From assembly GCA_016874235.1 (NCBI GenBank), contig VGUJ01000004.1, forward strand, positions 92,525 through 156,524: 64,000 nt of DNA. The letters are read 5' to 3'. The stretch comes from Gammaproteobacteria bacterium. Its GTDB lineage: Bacteria > Pseudomonadota > Gammaproteobacteria > Steroidobacterales > Steroidobacteraceae. Both the position numbers and the translations under genes were made by a program. Shown piece after piece: positions 10,291 to 21,390 of this stretch (positions are counted from its first letter, which is position 1; each line of letters starts with the position of its first letter). Under the pieces are notes generated by a model. It saw nothing but the letters and a program-made list of their open reading frames with translations. It was not told where the DNA came from and did not search any database.

Positions 10291-10373
10291 GAAGACCGAC
10301 GTCCAGGATGGGCGTCGGTCTTCAATGATTAGCAGGCTTGGCGGTCTCCCCGCAACACCGGAGTGCCGGGGAG
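10291..10373 (-). terminator. Two hairpins after rplQ (end of ribosomal array)
   Basis: First in transcript order is a 7-bp hairpin (10346-10352 / 10367-10373, CTCCCCG/CGGGGAG). Next is an 11-bp perfect stem (10291-10301 / 10313-10323, GAAGACCGACG / CGTCGGTCTTC). Neither has a long U-tract, so termination strength is uncertain, but the position at the 3-prime end of a 32-gene array fits. Confidence 0.5.
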
Positions 10374-10399
10374 GTATCCCGCAGAGCGGAGTCTTACGG

Positions 10400-10861
10400 T
10401 CAGGCGGCGGCCTTGCGAGCGCGCGGCTTGGCAGCCGACTTCGACTTGGCCTTCTTCTTGGTGCTCTTGCCCTCAGTCGCGTCATCCGTCGCGGCAGGTG
10501 CAGCGGCCTGATCCACCAACTGCATGAGTGCCATCGGCGCGGAGTCTCCAGCGCGCGGCATCATACGAAGGATGCGCGTGTAGCCACCGGCACGAGCCTT
10601 GAAGCGCGGACCCAGATCGCCAAACAGTTTTTCGACGACTGCGGTGTCGCGAAGACGCGCGAACGCCAAACGGCGACGCGCCTCGCTGTCGGTCTTGGCG
10701 AGCGTGATGAGCGGTTCGACCACTCGACGCAGCTCCTTGGCCTTCGGCAACGTGGTGCGGATTGTCTCGTAACGCAACAGCGCAACGCTCATGTTGCGCA
10801 TCAGCGCATGGCGATGCGGAGCATTTCGCGACAGTTGCCGCCCTGAAAGTCGATGACGCAT
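10400..10861 (-). CDS. rplQ: 50S ribosomal protein L17
   Basis: 153 residues. The conserved core ([24 protein letters not shown]...[20 protein letters not shown]) covers the first about 115. The remaining about 35 residues form an Ala/Lys-rich tail ([20 protein letters not shown]) not present in E. coli L17 (127 residues). L17 sits near the peptide exit tunnel. It is the last gene of the alpha-operon segment, 52 nt after rpoA. Confidence 0.97.
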   Translation of the reverse strand: MRHRLSGRQLSRNAPHRHALMRNMSVALLRYETIRTTLPKAKELRRVVEPLITLAKTDSEARRRLAFARLRDTAVVEKLFGDLGPRFKARAGGYTRILRMMPRAGDSAPMALMQLVDQAAAPAATDDATEGKSTKKKAKSKSAAKPRARKAAA

Positions 10862-10913
10862 AAAAAAACCTCGATGAATCAGTCGTGGGAAGCCGTCAAC
10901 CGGCTACCCTCGA

Positions 10914-11924
10914 TCACATCAAACCGCTACCGCGATCTTCCTCATGGCGCAGACCCGACGGCGGCCAGCCATCGAGACGCATGCCGAGCATCAGGCCGTG
11001 GCTCTGCAGCACTTCCTTGATCTCGGTGAGCGACTTCTTACCCAGATTCGGCGTACGCAGCAGCTCAACTTCAGTGCGCTGCACGAGATCGCCGATGTAA
11101 TGGATGTTCTCCGCCTTGAGACAGTTGGCGCTGCGAACCGTGAGCTCCAGCTCGTCGACCGGACGCAACAAGATTGGATCGAACTGCGCAGCCTCAGACT
11201 TGCCGGCGCCCTCCTCCTCACCCTGCAGGTCGACGAACACGGACAGCTGATCTTTGAGGATGCTGCCGGCACGACGAATCGCCTCTTCGGCGTCGATCGT
11301 TCCGTTCGTCTCGATGTCGAGAATGAGCTTGTCGAGATCGGTGCGCTGCTCGACACGAGCCGCATCCACCGAATAGGTGACGCGACGGATCGGGCTGAAC
11401 GACGCATCGAGCTGCAGGCGGCCGATGGGACGAGTCGCCTCGTCGAAAGCGACGCGCTGCGCAGCCGGACGATAACCACGTCCACGCTCGACGCGCAGCA
11501 CCATGTTGAGCTCGCCCGCCTTGGTCAGGTTTGCGATGACGAGTTCGGGGTTCACCACCTCGACATCGTGATCGGTCTGGATGTCACCCGCGGTGACCGG
11601 TCCCGGACCCTTCTTGGACAGGCGCAGCTCAGCCGAATCGCGGCTGTGCATACGAATTGCCACCTGCTTGAGGTTGAGAAGGATGTCGACGACGTCCTCC
11701 TGAACACCCTCGATGCTGGTGTACTCGTGAAGCACACCCTCGATCTCTGCTTCGGTGATTGCAGCACCGGGCATTGACGAGAGCAGCACACGACGCAGTG
11801 CGTTGCCGAGCGTATGGCCGAAGCCTCGCTCGAACGGCTCGATGACGACGCGCGCCTGACGCGGCGCCAAGGGACTCACCTTGACGACACGCGGCTTGAG
11901 GAATTCGCTAACGGATCCTTGCAT
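10914..11924 (-). CDS. rpoA: RNA polymerase subunit alpha
   Basis: 336 residues: N-terminal assembly domain ([33 protein letters not shown]) and C-terminal DNA/activator-binding domain ([36 protein letters not shown]). The ATG at 11922-11924 gives the family N terminus; a TTG two codons earlier is less likely. A purine-rich GGAGAGAGGG lies just upstream. Placed rpsD-rpoA-rplQ as usual. Confidence 0.97.
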   Translation of the reverse strand: MQGSVSEFLKPRVVKVSPLAPRQARVVIEPFERGFGHTLGNALRRVLLSSMPGAAITEAEIEGVLHEYTSIEGVQEDVVDILLNLKQVAIRMHSRDSAELRLSKKGPGPVTAGDIQTDHDVEVVNPELVIANLTKAGELNMVLRVERGRGYRPAAQRVAFDEATRPIGRLQLDASFSPIRRVTYSVDAARVEQRTDLDKLILDIETNGTIDAEEAIRRAGSILKDQLSVFVDLQGEEEGAGKSEAAQFDPILLRPVDELELTVRSANCLKAENIHYIGDLVQRTEVELLRTPNLGKKSLTEIKEVLQSHGLMLGMRLDGWPPSGLRHEEDRGSGLM

Positions 11925-11952
11925 ATTCAAACCCTCTCTCCTGTCCCGAGCA

Positions 11953-12576
11953 TTACTTCGAGTACAACTCGACGACCAGGTTTTCGTTGATATCGGGCAG
12001 GATTTCGTCCCGCGCCGGCACCTGCTTGAAAACGCCCTTCATTTCTTTGTCGTTGACCTCGACCCACTCGGGGAGGCCGACCTGCGTCGCGATCTGCATC
12101 GCGTTCTGGATGCGCAACTGCTTGCGCGCCTTTTCGCGGATCTGCACGACATCGCCCGCACGCATTTGGTACGACGGAATCGTCACGACTTCGCCGTTGA
12201 CCTCGATGCCTTTGTGGCTGACGAGCTGACGTGCTTCGGAGCGCGTGGCGGCGAAACCCATGCGGTATACGACGTTATCGAGACGCGACTCGAGGAGCTT
12301 CAGCAGGTTCTCACCCGTTGAACCCGAGCGGCGAGCCGCCTCGGTGTAGTAGTTGGCGAACTGACGCTCGAGCACGCCATACATACGACGAAGCTTTTGC
12401 TTCTCGCGCAGCTGGCTGCCGTATTCCGACAGGCGCGCCTTGCGCTCACCCTTGATGCCACCCGGCGGCACCTGGAGCTTGCACTTGGATTCGAGCGGCT
12501 TGACGCCACTCTTCAAAAACAGATCAGTGCCTTCGCGGCGAGCGAGTTTGCACTTCGGACCAATATAACGGGCCAT
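11953..12576 (-). CDS. rpsD: 30S ribosomal protein S4
   Basis: 207 residues, with the S4 RNA-binding domain around [20 protein letters not shown] and the N-terminal [16 protein letters not shown]. It has a single N-terminal cysteine pair spaced too far apart for the four-cysteine zinc form. S4 initiates 30S assembly and in E. coli represses the alpha operon by binding its leader; the 56-nt gap before rpsM here is where such a site would lie. Confidence 0.97.
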   Translation of the reverse strand: MARYIGPKCKLARREGTDLFLKSGVKPLESKCKLQVPPGGIKGERKARLSEYGSQLREKQKLRRMYGVLERQFANYYTEAARRSGSTGENLLKLLESRLDNVVYRMGFAATRSEARQLVSHKGIEVNGEVVTIPSYQMRAGDVVQIREKARKQLRIQNAMQIATQVGLPEWVEVNDKEMKGVFKQVPARDEILPDINENLVVELYSK

Positions 12577-12601
12577 CTTTGATACCTCTTGCGGCGCGGC
12601 G

Positions 12602-13018
12602 TCAGACGCGACGCTTCTTGGGCGGACGACAGCCGTTATGCGGAATCGGCGTGACGTCGAAAATGCTGGTGATCTTCAGGCCGCAATTGTTGAGGGCGCG
12701 AACGGCAGATTCGCGACCCGGGCCGGGACCCGCCACGCGGACCTCGACATTGCGCAGACCATGCTCCTGAGCGGCCGTGCCCGCCTTCTCGGCAGCCACC
12801 TGGGCGGCGAAAGGAGTCGATTTGCGCGAACCGCGGAAGCCCGAGCCACCGGAAGTCGCCCAGGACAGCGTGTTGCCCTGACGATCGGTGATCGTGACGA
12901 TCGTGTTGTTGAACGAAGCATGAATGTGCGCGATACCGTCGAGCACGTTCTTGCGTGCCTTCTTCGGCTTCTTCGCGCCCGCTGCGGCGTTCGACTGTTG
13001 CTGCTTTTGTTCTGCCAT
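12602..13018 (-). CDS. rpsK: 30S ribosomal protein S11
   Basis: 138 residues. A Gln/Ala/Lys-rich N-terminal extension ([20 protein letters not shown]) precedes the conserved core [20 protein letters not shown] and the C-terminal [13 protein letters not shown]. It lies between rpsM and rpsD, as in other proteobacterial alpha operons. Confidence 0.97.
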   Translation of the reverse strand: MAEQKQQQSNAAAGAKKPKKARKNVLDGIAHIHASFNNTIVTITDRQGNTLSWATSGGSGFRGSRKSTPFAAQVAAEKAGTAAQEHGLRNVEVRVAGPGPGRESAVRALNNCGLKITSIFDVTPIPHNGCRPPKKRRV

Positions 13019-13059
13019 GTGCTTGTGCCTGCTGAGCTAGCTGGTGTGGGCTGAAACGA

Positions 13060-13440
13060 TCAAGCCTTGCCCGGGGGCGCGTTGAGCTTGACGGCCTGCT
13101 TGCGCGGACCCTTGCGCGTGCGCGCATTGGTTCGCGTGCGCTGACCGCGGACCGGCAGACCCTTTCGGTGGCGCATGCCACGATAGGTTCCAAGATCCAT
13201 CAGACGTTTGATGTTCATCGAGACTTCGCGACGCAGGTCACCCTCGACGAGACCCTTGGCGATCTGCGCGCGCAGCGCATTCACCTCGGACTCGGTGAGG
13301 TCTTTGACCTTCGTCGTCGGATCGACGCCTGCGGCTTCGCAGACGGCGCGCGAACGACTCTTACCCACACCGAAGATGTGAGTCAGGCCGATGACCACGT
13401 GCTTGTTCATCGGGATGTTTATTCCGGCGATACGTGCCAT
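13060..13440 (-). CDS. rpsM: 30S ribosomal protein S13
   Basis: 126 residues, starting [19 protein letters not shown], with the basic C-terminal tail ([17 protein letters not shown]) that contacts tRNA in the P site. It is the first gene of the alpha segment, 56 nt after rpmJ. Confidence 0.97.
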   Translation of the reverse strand: MARIAGINIPMNKHVVIGLTHIFGVGKSRSRAVCEAAGVDPTTKVKDLTESEVNALRAQIAKGLVEGDLRREVSMNIKRLMDLGTYRGMRHRKGLPVRGQRTRTNARTRKGPRKQAVKLNAPPGKA

Positions 13441-13496
13441 GTTTGCTGCCCCGAAGCCGCAAAAAGCGCGGCATTCTACTTAAATACCCTTGGTTC

Positions 13497-13610
13497 TCAA
13501 CCCTGCCGCTGCTTGTGCCGCGGATCTTTGCAGATCACGTAGACGACGCCACGTCGCCGCACGATCTTGCAGTCCTTACAAATCTTTTTTACTGACGGAC
13601 GAACTTTCAT
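13497..13610 (-). CDS. rpmJ: 50S ribosomal protein L36
   Basis: 37 residues: [20 protein letters not shown] followed by [17 protein letters not shown]. Two cysteines in CKDC, a third in VICKD and the His in PRH make the zinc-ribbon (C+) form. It is positioned between secY (17 nt) and rpsM (56 nt), its standard location. Confidence 0.95.
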   Translation of the reverse strand: MKVRPSVKKICKDCKIVRRRGVVYVICKDPRHKQRQG

Positions 13611-13627
13611 GAGCCTTACCCTTTAGT

Positions 13628-14974
13628 TCACTGCGGCGCGCCGCCGCGTCCATAGCCCATCAGATTGGCCTGCTTGAGCAGACCCGGATACTGGTGGGAC
13701 ATCAAATGCGCCTGCAGCTGAGCCATGAAGTCCATGGCCACCACCACGACGATCAGCAGCGAGGTACCGCCGAATACGAACGGCACTCCACCCTCAGAAA
13801 TCATGAGTTCCGGAATGAGGCAGACACCGGCGACATAGAGCGCGCCCCAGAGCGTGAGCCGTGTGAGCACTTTGTCGATGTACTCGCCGGTCTGTTGACC
13901 CGGACGAATACCCGGAATGAAGGCGCCCGACTTCTTGAGATTCTCGGAGGTCTCACGCGCGTTGAACACGAGCGCCGTGTAGAAGAAGCAGAAGAAGATG
14001 ATGAGAGCGGCGTACAACACGAGATGCAGCGGCTGACCGTAACCGAGCGCTGCAGCAACGTTTTGCAGGATCTCGGAGGCTCGGCCTTCACCCGTACCAA
14101 AGAATTGCGCGATCGTCGCCGGGAAGAGCAACAGACTCGAGGCGAAGATCGGCGGGATCACACCCGACATGTTGAGCTTGAACGGCAAGTGACTCGTCTG
14201 GCCCGCCAGCACGCGACGACCGACTTGACGCTTGGCGTAATGAACAGCGATGCGACGCTGCGAGCGCTCGACATAGACGCAGAAGGCCGTCACACCCAGA
14301 ACCATCACGATCAGGACGAGCGCGAAGATGCCCGACATTTCGCCGGTGTTGACCGACTCAACCGTGCGGCCCACCGCGCTCGGCAGTCCCGCGATGATGC
14401 CGGCAAGGATGATCATGGAGATACCGTTGCCGATGCCGCGCTCAGTGACCTGTTCGCCGAGCCACATCAAGAACATCGTACCCGTCGTCATCGTGACGGT
14501 CGCGATGAAGAGAAACGCCCAGCCACCCACCATCACCATGCCCCCGTTCTGCAGCGCAACCGCCGCGCCCAACGACTGGAAGACAGCGAGGATGACCGTG
14601 AAGTAACGAGTGATCTGTGTGATCTTGCGACGCCCCGACTCGCCTTCCTTGCGGTACTCCTCCCAAGGCGGATAGATCATCGAGGCCATCTGCACGATGA
14701 TCGAGGCCGAGATGTACGGCATCACACCCATCGCGAAGATCGACAAGCGCTCCATGGCGCCGCCCGAGAACATATTGACGATGCCGAGGATGGTGCCCTG
14801 GTTTTCTTCAAAGAAACGGGCGACCTCGGCCGGATTGATACCCGGAACCGGGATGAAGGTTCCGATGCGGTAGACGATCAGGGCGCCGAGCAGGAACAGC
14901 AGGCGCACACGAACCTCGCCGAAACGCGTTGCGTCCGCGAGAGTTGCTGCCGGATTGCCTACACCTGATGCCAC
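13628..14974 (-). CDS. secY: Preprotein translocase subunit SecY
   Basis: A 448-residue integral membrane protein with about ten hydrophobic helices; the plug region ([25 protein letters not shown], within TM2) and the SIGIG-like [14 protein letters not shown] segment are visible. The start codon is GTG (14974). It forms the translocon channel with SecE (encoded at 49781-50173) and SecG. It sits at its usual place in the spc segment, between rplO and rpmJ. Confidence 0.97.
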   Translation of the reverse strand: MASGVGNPAATLADATRFGEVRVRLLFLLGALIVYRIGTFIPVPGINPAEVARFFEENQGTILGIVNMFSGGAMERLSIFAMGVMPYISASIIVQMASMIYPPWEEYRKEGESGRRKITQITRYFTVILAVFQSLGAAVALQNGGMVMVGGWAFLFIATVTMTTGTMFLMWLGEQVTERGIGNGISMIILAGIIAGLPSAVGRTVESVNTGEMSGIFALVLIVMVLGVTAFCVYVERSQRRIAVHYAKRQVGRRVLAGQTSHLPFKLNMSGVIPPIFASSLLLFPATIAQFFGTGEGRASEILQNVAAALGYGQPLHLVLYAALIIFFCFFYTALVFNARETSENLKKSGAFIPGIRPGQQTGEYIDKVLTRLTLWGALYVAGVCLIPELMISEGGVPFVFGGTSLLIVVVVAMDFMAQLQAHLMSHQYPGLLKQANLMGYGRGGAPQ

Positions 14975-15018
14975 TTAAATATTGGTCCTGTTGAAACTGT
15001 AACTACGTTGAGAATCGA

Positions 15019-15453
15019 TCAGGCTTCGATGCGGCCACCCGCCGCTTCGATCGCCGCCTTCGCTCCCTTCGTCGCGCCCACGCCCTTCAGCGTGACTGCC
15101 TTCTTGATCTCTCCCGAGAGAACGACCTTCGCGACTTCCGTGAAGACCGGGACGATGTTCGCCGCCTTGAGGGCTGCGAGATCGATCACGGCCGCACTCA
15201 CCTTCGCGAGCTCATCGAGACGTACTTCGGCACGGGTCGCCTTCATCGCAGAGCGAAAGCCCACTTTGGGCAATCGACGCTGCAGCGGCATCTGACCGCC
15301 TTCGAAGCCAACCTTATGATAACCGCCCTTGCGCGCACGCTGTCCCTTGACGCCACGACCGCAGGTTTTGCCCTGACCGGCTGAGGCACCGCGACCGACG
15401 CGTAGGGGCTTACGCTTGGAACCCGCGGCGGGCTTGATGGTGTTGATACGCAT
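15019..15453 (-). CDS. rplO: 50S ribosomal protein L15
   Basis: 144 residues. The N-terminal Gly/Arg/Lys-rich extended segment ([19 protein letters not shown]) threads through 23S rRNA, and a globular C-terminal half follows. Only 4 nt separate it from rpmD upstream. Confidence 0.97.
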   Translation of the reverse strand: MRINTIKPAAGSKRKPLRVGRGASAGQGKTCGRGVKGQRARKGGYHKVGFEGGQMPLQRRLPKVGFRSAMKATRAEVRLDELAKVSAAVIDLAALKAANIVPVFTEVAKVVLSGEIKKAVTLKGVGATKGAKAAIEAAGGRIEA

Positions 15454-15457
15454 CTCG

Positions 15458-15643
15458 TTACTCTCCTTGAACCGCGAGCAGATGACGCGCGGTACGGATC
15501 AGCCCACGAATCGCCGGTGTGTCCGCAACGGTGACCGTCTGGTGCCGCTTGCGCAGACCGAGTCCGCGAACCGACTGCGCGATGTTCGCGAGCTGGCCGT
15601 GAACGCTCTTCTTTAGAGTGACTTTCAGCTGCTTGGTCGCCAT
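15458..15643 (-). CDS. rpmD: 50S ribosomal protein L30
   Basis: 61 residues, [20 protein letters not shown] onward, with the family's [11 protein letters not shown] segment. Very tight spacing to both rpsE (5 nt) and rplO (4 nt). Confidence 0.96.
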   Translation of the reverse strand: MATKQLKVTLKKSVHGQLANIAQSVRGLGLRKRHQTVTVADTPAIRGLIRTARHLLAVQGE

Positions 15644-15648
15644 GACTA

Positions 15649-16155
15649 TTAACCCATGATCTCTTCGAGGGACTTGCCGCGCTTCGCAGCGATGTCTTCG
15701 GGCGAACGCACCGAGGCGAGCGCCTTGACCGTCGCACGTACGACGTTGATCGCGTTACGCGAACCGTAACTCTTGGCAAGCACGTTACGAACGCCTGCGC
15801 ACTCGAGCACCGCGCGCATACCGCCACCAGCGATGACACCCGTACCATCCGAGGCCGGCTGCATCAGCACGCGAGTGGCGCCGTGGCTGCCCTTCACTGA
15901 GTAGTGCAGCGTCTCGTTACGGAGCGAAACATTGACCATATTCTTACGCGCAGCGGCCATCGCCTTCGAAATGGCGACTGGAACTTCGCGCGCCTTACCG
16001 AAACCGAAACCCACGCGGCCGGCGCCATCGCCCACCACGGTGAGTGCGGTGAAGCCGAACTGACGTCCGCCTTTGACCGTCTTGGAGGTTCGGTTCACGG
16101 CGACGAGCTTTTCGAGATACTCGTCGGTGGCCTGGGATTTTTCGACACGTGCCAT
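15649..16155 (-). CDS. rpsE: 30S ribosomal protein S5
   Basis: 168 residues. The N-terminal double-stranded-RNA-binding-like domain contains [20 protein letters not shown], and the C-terminal domain [21 protein letters not shown]5 contributes to decoding fidelity and helicase activity at the mRNA entry channel. Confidence 0.97.
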   Translation of the reverse strand: MARVEKSQATDEYLEKLVAVNRTSKTVKGGRQFGFTALTVVGDGAGRVGFGFGKAREVPVAISKAMAAARKNMVNVSLRNETLHYSVKGSHGATRVLMQPASDGTGVIAGGGMRAVLECAGVRNVLAKSYGSRNAINVVRATVKALASVRSPEDIAAKRGKSLEEIMG

Positions 16156-16170
16156 AGGGGATGTCCTGCC

Positions 16171-16530
16171 TTAAAACTCTAGGCCCGCTTCACGCGCGGC
16201 CTCGGCCAGCGCTTTCACGCGACCGTGATACATGAAACCTGCTCGATCGAACGCAACGCGAGAGATGCCCGCAGCCTTCGCTCGCTCGGCGATCGCGCGG
16301 CCAACAGCCTTCGCGGCGTCGACGTTACCGGTGCTCGTGAGGCCGTTCGCCACGGCGTCTTGAACAGTGGACGCCGCGACCAGCACTTTCGCGCCACTCG
16401 AATCGAACACCTGCGCGTAGATGTGACGCGGCGTGCGATGAATGGTGAGACGTGGCTGACCCAACTCGCGAATCTTCGCGCGGGTTCGCACGGCACGGCG
16501 CTGACGCCGCTCTTTTTTGGTGATCTGCAT
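16171..16530 (-). CDS. rplR: 50S ribosomal protein L18
   Basis: 119 residues. The basic N terminus ([20 protein letters not shown]) and C-terminal [20 protein letters not shown] identify L18, which binds 5S rRNA. Spacing to rplF is 23 nt. Confidence 0.97.
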   Translation of the reverse strand: MQITKKERRQRRAVRTRAKIRELGQPRLTIHRTPRHIYAQVFDSSGAKVLVAASTVQDAVANGLTSTGNVDAAKAVGRAIAERAKAAGISRVAFDRAGFMYHGRVKALAEAAREAGLEF

Positions 16531-16553
16531 TGCTCGATCCTCGTTCCGCGCGC

Positions 16554-17078
16554 TTACTTCTTCTTGCCTTCCTTGAGGGTGATCTGCTCGCCTGCATAAC
16601 GAACACCCTTGCCCTTGTACGGCTCGGGGGGACGCAGGTTGCGGATCTCGGAGGCCAACTGGCCCACGCGCTGCTTGTCAGTGCCCTTGATGATGATTTC
16701 GGTCTGGCTCGGCGCTTCGACGGTGATGCCCTCGGGCATGTCGACGACCACCGGGTGCGAGAAACCGAGGGTGAGGTTCAGGGCCTTGCCCTGCACCGCC
16801 GCACGGTAACCGACGCCGACGAGCTCGAGCTTGCGCTCGTAACCCTTCGACACGCCGACCACGGAATTGGCGAGATGCGCGCGCGTCGCACCCGCCTGCA
16901 TGCGGTTGCTCGCGTCGTACTTCACCTCGAGACTCTTGTCTGCTTGGACGACCGTCACACCGCCACTCAGCGGCACGGACAACGTCCCCTTCGCACCCTT
17001 CAGCGTGACCGCTTCGGAAGTGATCGTGGCGCTGACGCCCTGCGGCAGCTCGACCGGTTGTTTTGCTACACGACTCAT
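16554..17078 (-). CDS. rplF: 50S ribosomal protein L6
   Basis: 174 residues from the ATG at 17076-17078 ([15 protein letters not shown]); the frame extends upstream into rpsH but that extension is not conserved. The C-terminal signature [14 protein letters not shown] is present, along with a Lys-rich end (KEGKKK). Confidence 0.97.
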   Translation of the reverse strand: MSRVAKQPVELPQGVSATITSEAVTLKGAKGTLSVPLSGGVTVVQADKSLEVKYDASNRMQAGATRAHLANSVVGVSKGYERKLELVGVGYRAAVQGKALNLTLGFSHPVVVDMPEGITVEAPSQTEIIIKGTDKQRVGQLASEIRNLRPPEPYKGKGVRYAGEQITLKEGKKK

Positions 17079-17088
17079 GTTCGATTCC

Positions 17089-17484
17089 TCAGGCGACGAT
17101 GCAGAGGACTTCGCCACCCTGACCGATGGCGCGGGCCTGCTTGTCCGTCATGACACCTTTTGGGGTCGAGACGATCACGGTGCCCATGCCACCCAACACC
17201 TTCGGCAACTCGTCCTTGCCGCGATAGATGCGCAGGCCGGGACGCGAGACGCGCTCGAGGCGATCGATGACGGGACGTCCGTCGAAATATTTGAGCGCGA
17301 TGGTGATCGTGCTCTTGCCGCCGTCCGAGGCGATGCGGAAATCCGCAACGTAGCCCTCGTCCTTCAGCACCTTGAGAACCGCCTGCTTCAAACGCGACGA
17401 ACCGACGCTCACTTCGCTCTTGCGAGCGAGTTGTGCGTTGCGGATGCGGGTCAGCAGATCGGCAATGGGATCAGTCATGCTCAT
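17089..17484 (-). CDS. rpsH: 30S ribosomal protein S8
   Basis: 131 residues, starting [18 protein letters not shown] as in E. coli. The C-terminal signature region [20 protein letters not shown] is intact. In enterics S8 autoregulates the spc operon by binding mRNA near rplE; I did not identify that site here. Confidence 0.97.
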   Translation of the reverse strand: MSMTDPIADLLTRIRNAQLARKSEVSVGSSRLKQAVLKVLKDEGYVADFRIASDGGKSTITIALKYFDGRPVIDRLERVSRPGLRIYRGKDELPKVLGGMGTVIVSTPKGVMTDKQARAIGQGGEVLCIVA

Positions 17485-17497
17485 ATGGCGCGCGCTC

Positions 17498-17803
17498 CTA
17501 CCAGCTCGCCTTCGACACGCCGGGCAGTTCGCCGCGGCTTACGGTCTCGCGGATCTTCACCCGCGAGAGTCCGAACTTGCGGTACACACCACGCGGACGA
17601 CCCGTGATGGCGCAGCGGCGACGGCCGCGGCTCGGGCTCGCGTCACGCGGCATCTTCTGCAGCGCAACCTGCGCAGCAGCGCGATCTTCTGGAGACGTAC
17701 GCGGACTGCGGATCGCCTCTTTCAGCTTCGCTCGCTTCGCGGCGTGTTTCTTGGCGGTTTCGGCGCGACGCTTCTCGCGCTCGACCATGCTCGTCTTGGC
17801 CAT
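17498..17803 (-). CDS. rpsN: 30S ribosomal protein S14 (zinc-free form)
   Basis: 101 residues, [19 protein letters not shown] onward, ending with [19 protein letters not shown] and KASW. Length and the absence of CxxC pairs make it the long, zinc-independent form usual in proteobacteria. I start at 17803; the long upstream frame runs through rplE. Confidence 0.96.
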   Translation of the reverse strand: MAKTSMVEREKRRAETAKKHAAKRAKLKEAIRSPRTSPEDRAAAQVALQKMPRDASPSRGRRRCAITGRPRGVYRKFGLSRVKIRETVSRGELPGVSKASW

Positions 17804-17819
17804 GTGCTTCGCTGCCCTA

Positions 17820-18359
17820 TTACTTACGGAAGGGGAACTGAAAGGCTTCGAGCAGAGCTCGACCCGCCTTATCGTCCTTCGCCGTGGTGGTGATGGTGAT
17901 GTCCATGCCCCGAATCTGGTCGATTTGGTCGTACTGGATTTCGGGGAAGATGATTTGCTCTTTAACGCCCATGTTGTAGTTGCCACGTCCGTCGAACGAA
18001 CGCGGCGACACACCACGGAAGTCGCGGATACGCGGCATCGCAACGCTGATGAGGCGATCGAGAAACTCGTACATGCGCTCGCCACGCAGCGTGACCTTGC
18101 AGCCGATCGCGAGGCCTTCACGAACCTTGAACGAAGCGATCGACTTGCGCGCCTGACAGAGTACCGGCTTCTGACCAGTGATCTTGGCGAGATCGCCTGC
18201 AGCGGCCTCGATGACTTTCTTGTCGGCGACCGCTTCGCCCACGCCCATATTGACCGTGATCTTGACGATCTTCGGCACTTCCATCGCGTTCTCGATGCCG
18301 AGCTCCTTGCGGAGCTGCGGAACGATCTTCTCGCGGTAAATGTTTTGCAGCCTTGCCAT
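17820..18359 (-). CDS. rplE: 50S ribosomal protein L5
   Basis: 179 residues starting [20 protein letters not shown]. The family region [16 protein letters not shown] and the C-terminal [21 protein letters not shown] are present. L5 binds 5S rRNA and contacts S13 across the subunit interface. Confidence 0.97.
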   Translation of the reverse strand: MARLQNIYREKIVPQLRKELGIENAMEVPKIVKITVNMGVGEAVADKKVIEAAAGDLAKITGQKPVLCQARKSIASFKVREGLAIGCKVTLRGERMYEFLDRLISVAMPRIRDFRGVSPRSFDGRGNYNMGVKEQIIFPEIQYDQIDQIRGMDITITTTAKDDKAGRALLEAFQFPFRK

Positions 18360-18384
18360 GTTGGTTGCCCTGGTGGATCGACGC

Positions 18385-18702
18385 TTACGCGTCGATCATC
18401 TCTCCGTTGGACTTAAAGAAACGGACGCGCTTGCCATCCGCGAGGCGCTTCACGCCCACACGACCAGCCTTCTGCGTTCCGGGATTGAACAGCGCAACCT
18501 TCGACACGTGCAGCGGAGCTTCCTTCTCGAGGATGCCGCCCGGCTTGTTCTGCTGCGGGTTGCCACGCGTGTGACGCTTGACGCGATTGATGTTCTCGAC
18601 GATCAAGGTGTCGTTATCGAGCACGCTCACCACGGCGCCCTTGCGACCTTTGTCGCGGCCCGAGATGACGATGACGTTGTCGCCCTTGCGGATCTTTCTC
18701 AT
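18385..18702 (-). CDS. rplX: 50S ribosomal protein L24
   Basis: 105 residues. The KOW motif is seen in [20 protein letters not shown] near the N terminus. L24 is an early 50S assembly initiator near the exit tunnel. Located between rplN and rplE as usual. Confidence 0.97.
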   Translation of the reverse strand: MRKIRKGDNVIVISGRDKGRKGAVVSVLDNDTLIVENINRVKRHTRGNPQQNKPGGILEKEAPLHVSKVALFNPGTQKAGRVGVKRLADGKRVRFFKSNGEMIDA

Positions 18703-18713
18703 GGCGATATTCC

Positions 18714-19082
18714 TCAGAGCACTTCCGGCGCCAGCGAGATGATCTTCATGAACTGCGCGGTACGCAGCTCACGAGTCACCGGTCCGAAGATACGGGTGCC
18801 GATCGGCTCGAGCTTGTTGGTAAGCAGTACGGCGGCATTGCCGTCGAACTTGATGAGCGAACCGTCAGGACGGCGCACGCCACGACGGGTGCGGACGACG
18901 ACGGCGTCGTAGACCTCACCCTTCTTGACCTTGCCGCGCGGGATCGCATCTTTGACAGATACTTTGATGACATCGCCCACGGCAGCGTAACGACGGCGCG
19001 TGCCGCCCATTACTTTGATACACATGAGGGTCTTGGCGCCGCTGTTGTCAGCGGCATTGAGGATGGATTGCAGCTGGATCAC
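18714..19082 (-). CDS. rplN: 50S ribosomal protein L14
   Basis: 122 residues from a GTG start at 19082 that overlaps the rpsQ stop by 4 nt (GTGA), giving the N terminus (M)[19 protein letters not shown], the exact family length. The longer in-frame reading upstream is not conserved. The C-terminal signature [19 protein letters not shown] is intact. Confidence 0.96.
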   Translation of the reverse strand: MIQLQSILNAADNSGAKTLMCIKVMGGTRRRYAAVGDVIKVSVKDAIPRGKVKKGEVYDAVVVRTRRGVRRPDGSLIKFDGNAAVLLTNKLEPIGTRIFGPVTRELRTAQFMKIISLAPEVL

Positions 19083-19351
19083 GACGCACGCTCCACGACG
19101 GCCACGAGCCGCCAGGACTTGCTGCGCGACAGCGGACGGCACTCCGCGATCGTCACGGTGTCACCTTCGCGCGACTGATTCGTCTCGTCGTGGGCAAGCA
19201 GCTTCGTGGTACGGCGAATGTACTTGCCGTAACGCGGATGCTTGACCAGACGCTCGACCTCGACCGCGATGGTCTTGTTCATTTTGTTGCTCACGACGCG
19301 ACCGGTGAGGGTGCGCAGTGACTTGGATTCGGTGGCAGTTGCAGTAGTCAT
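19079..19351 (-). CDS. rpsQ: 30S ribosomal protein S17
   Basis: 90 residues. An OB-fold protein with [20 protein letters not shown] and the C-terminal [18 protein letters not shown] signature. Its stop overlaps the rplN start; it follows rpmC by 3 nt. Confidence 0.97.
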   Translation of the reverse strand: MTTATATESKSLRTLTGRVVSNKMNKTIAVEVERLVKHPRYGKYIRRTTKLLAHDETNQSREGDTVTIAECRPLSRSKSWRLVAVVERAS

Positions 19352-19354
19352 GGA

Positions 19355-19564
19355 TTACTTCCCCGACGCCTTGGCGGCAGTCGCCTGCTCGGCGAGTACC
19401 GTCTTGAGACGCGCGATGTCCTTGCGGACGCGACCGAAGTCATTCGGCTTCACCGTCTGACCCGTCGCGCGCTGCATACGCAGCGAAAACTGCTCGCGCC
19501 GAAGCTTGAGAAGTTCTTCGTTGAGTTCTTTAGCGGCTTTGCCGCGCAATTCTTTGGCGTTCAT
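19355..19564 (-). CDS. rpmC: 50S ribosomal protein L29
   Basis: 69 residues forming a two-helix hairpin (MNAKELRGKAAKELNEELLK; LRREQFSLRMQRATGQ). L29 lies at the exit tunnel next to L23 and helps to dock SRP/trigger factor. 1 nt separates it from rplP. Confidence 0.97.
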   Translation of the reverse strand: MNAKELRGKAAKELNEELLKLRREQFSLRMQRATGQTVKPNDFGRVRKDIARLKTVLAEQATAAKASGK

Positions 19565-19565
19565 G

Positions 19566-19979
19566 TCAACGTACCTGTCGCTTCACGAACGAGGTGGTCA
19601 CCGAGAGCTTGGCGCCGGCGAGACGGAATGCCTCGCGAGCGGTCTTCTCGTCCACCCCTTCCATTTCGAAGAGAACCTTGCCCGGCTTCACCTTGGCGAC
19701 CCAGTACTCGACGTTGCCCTTACCCGCGCCCATGCGGACTTCGAGAGGCTTCTTCGAGATGGGCACGTCCGGGAAGACGCGGATCCAGATCTGACCACCG
19801 CGCTTGACGTGACGGGCCATCGCACGACGCGCCGCTTCGATTTCGCGGGCCGTCATGCGCGCACGCTCAGTCGCCTTCAGGCCGAAGTCGCCGAAAGCCA
19901 CGGAGTTTCCACGCTGCGCAAGTCCAGCGTTGTCGCCTTTGAACTGCTTGCGGTATTTGGTTCGCTTGGGTTGCATCAT
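19566..19979 (-). CDS. rplP: 50S ribosomal protein L16
   Basis: 137 residues, M(M)[18 protein letters not shown]; two consecutive ATGs (19979 or 19976) are both plausible starts. The conserved [21 protein letters not shown] region, beginning at about residue 50, is present. L16 organises the peptidyl-transferase A-site region. Confidence 0.97.
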   Translation of the reverse strand: MMQPKRTKYRKQFKGDNAGLAQRGNSVAFGDFGLKATERARMTAREIEAARRAMARHVKRGGQIWIRVFPDVPISKKPLEVRMGAGKGNVEYWVAKVKPGKVLFEMEGVDEKTAREAFRLAGAKLSVTTSFVKRQVR

Positions 19980-20002
19980 GGGTGCAAATCCTCAGATCCT
20001 GA

Positions 20003-20728
20003 TCACGAAGCCGTCGCGGCCGCAGCCGGCGCAGCATCAGTGGCAGGGTTGGCCGCGGCATCCGCTTCGACAGTCTTCGAGAGATCTTCCTTGTCGAACA
20101 CTTCGCCTTTGAAGATCCAGACCTTGACGCCGATCACTCCGTACGTGGTGCGAGCTTCGCCGAAGCCGTAGTCGATGTCGGCGCGGAACGTGTGCAGCGG
20201 AATACGACCTTCACGCGACCACTCGGTGCGAGCGATCTCGGCGCCGTTGAGGCGACCGGACAAACGCACTTTGATGCCAAGAGCGCCGCTGCGCATCGTG
20301 CTCATCACGGCGCGCTTCATGGCGCGGCGGAACATCACGCGCTTTTCGATCTGCTGAGCGATGCCATCGGCCACGAGCTGAGCGTCGAGCTCGGGCTTGC
20401 GGATCTCGGCGATGTTGAGACGAATGTCGGCGACCGGACGACCGAGCAGGGTCGCCGTTTCGGCGCGCAGCTTCTCGATGTCCTCACCCTTCTTGCCGAT
20501 GACGATGCCGGGACGCGCCGTCTCTATCGTGATGTTGACCTTGTTGGCCGCACGCTCGATCTGGATGCGCGAGACCGAAGCCTCGGCGAGCTTCTTGCGC
20601 AGGAAGGTTCGCACGCGGAAGTCGGTGTGCACGAGTTGCGGGAACAGCTTCTTGCCGGCATACCACTTCGAGGTCCACTCGCGGGTGATACCGAGACGAA
20701 TGCCGATCGGATTGACTTTCTGGCCCAT
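20003..20728 (-). CDS. rpsC: 30S ribosomal protein S3
   Basis: 241 residues. The N-terminal [20 protein letters not shown], the KH domain with [13 protein letters not shown], and the S3 C-terminal domain ([20 protein letters not shown]) are clear. The last about 22 residues are an Ala-rich low-complexity tail, one of several such tails in this array. S3 lines the mRNA entry channel. Confidence 0.97.
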   Translation of the reverse strand: MGQKVNPIGIRLGITREWTSKWYAGKKLFPQLVHTDFRVRTFLRKKLAEASVSRIQIERAANKVNITIETARPGIVIGKKGEDIEKLRAETATLLGRPVADIRLNIAEIRKPELDAQLVADGIAQQIEKRVMFRRAMKRAVMSTMRSGALGIKVRLSGRLNGAEIARTEWSREGRIPLHTFRADIDYGFGEARTTYGVIGVKVWIFKGEVFDKEDLSKTVEADAAANPATDAAPAAAATAS

Positions 20729-20731
20729 GGA

Positions 20732-21073
20732 TCAGTCCTTCCTGCCGTCGCTCACTACGACGGTGATGTGGCTGTTGCGCTTCACGATGCGGGCACCGCG
20801 ACCCTTGGCGCGAGCGGCGAAGCGCTTCAGCACCGGAGCGGTATCCACCATGATTCGGTGAACTTTGAGTTCGTCGATATCGGCGCCGTTGTTGTTTTCG
20901 GCGTTCGCGATCGCAGACTCGAGAACTTTGAGAACGATCTCAGCGCCTTTCTTTGGCATGAAGCGCAGCGTGGCGAGCGCGTTGCCCACCGGCTTGCCGC
21001 GCACCACATCGGCGACGAGGCGGCATTTCTGCGGAGAGATGCGCGCGTGCTTGAGTTTTGCCGTGACTTCCAT
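20732..21073 (-). CDS. rplV: 50S ribosomal protein L22
   Basis: 113 residues. [20 protein letters not shown] and the tunnel-facing beta-hairpin region ([20 protein letters not shown]) are present. Only 3 nt before rpsC. Confidence 0.97.
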   Translation of the reverse strand: MEVTAKLKHARISPQKCRLVADVVRGKPVGNALATLRFMPKKGAEIVLKVLESAIANAENNNGADIDELKVHRIMVDTAPVLKRFAARAKGRGARIVKRNSHITVVVSDGRKD

Positions 21074-21087
21074 TGATTGCTCCTGGC

Positions 21088-21363
21088 TCAGGCCGCGACC
21101 TTCTTGTCGCCCGAGTGCCCCTTGAAGGTACGCGTCGGAGCGAACTCGCCAAGCTTGTGGCCCACCATGTTCTCGGTGACGAGAACGGGGATGTGCTGCT
21201 TGCCGTTGTGAACCGCAATGGTGAGACCCACCATCTCGGGAACGACCATCGAGCGGCGCGACCAGGTCTTGATCGGCTTACGATCGTTCTTGGCAGCGGC
21301 GGTCTGCACTTTCTTTGAGAGGTGCAGATCGACGAACGGACCTTTCTTCAGTGAACGAGGCAC
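21088..21363 (-). CDS. rpsS: 30S ribosomal protein S19
   Basis: 91 residues, starting with GTG at 21361-21363 ((M)[18 protein letters not shown]). The signature [20 protein letters not shown] is intact. S19 pairs with S13 in the head of the 30S subunit. Confidence 0.97.
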   Translation of the reverse strand: MPRSLKKGPFVDLHLSKKVQTAAAKNDRKPIKTWSRRSMVVPEMVGLTIAVHNGKQHIPVLVTENMVGHKLGEFAPTRTFKGHSGDKKVAA

Positions 21364-21390
21364 TTTTGACTCCTGAACTTACCGGACCGC

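Noticed and set aside
13694..14968. 424-codon open frame opposite secY
   Set aside because: Arg/Asp/Glu/His-rich translation with no hydrophobic core or motif; secY is intact on the minus strand.
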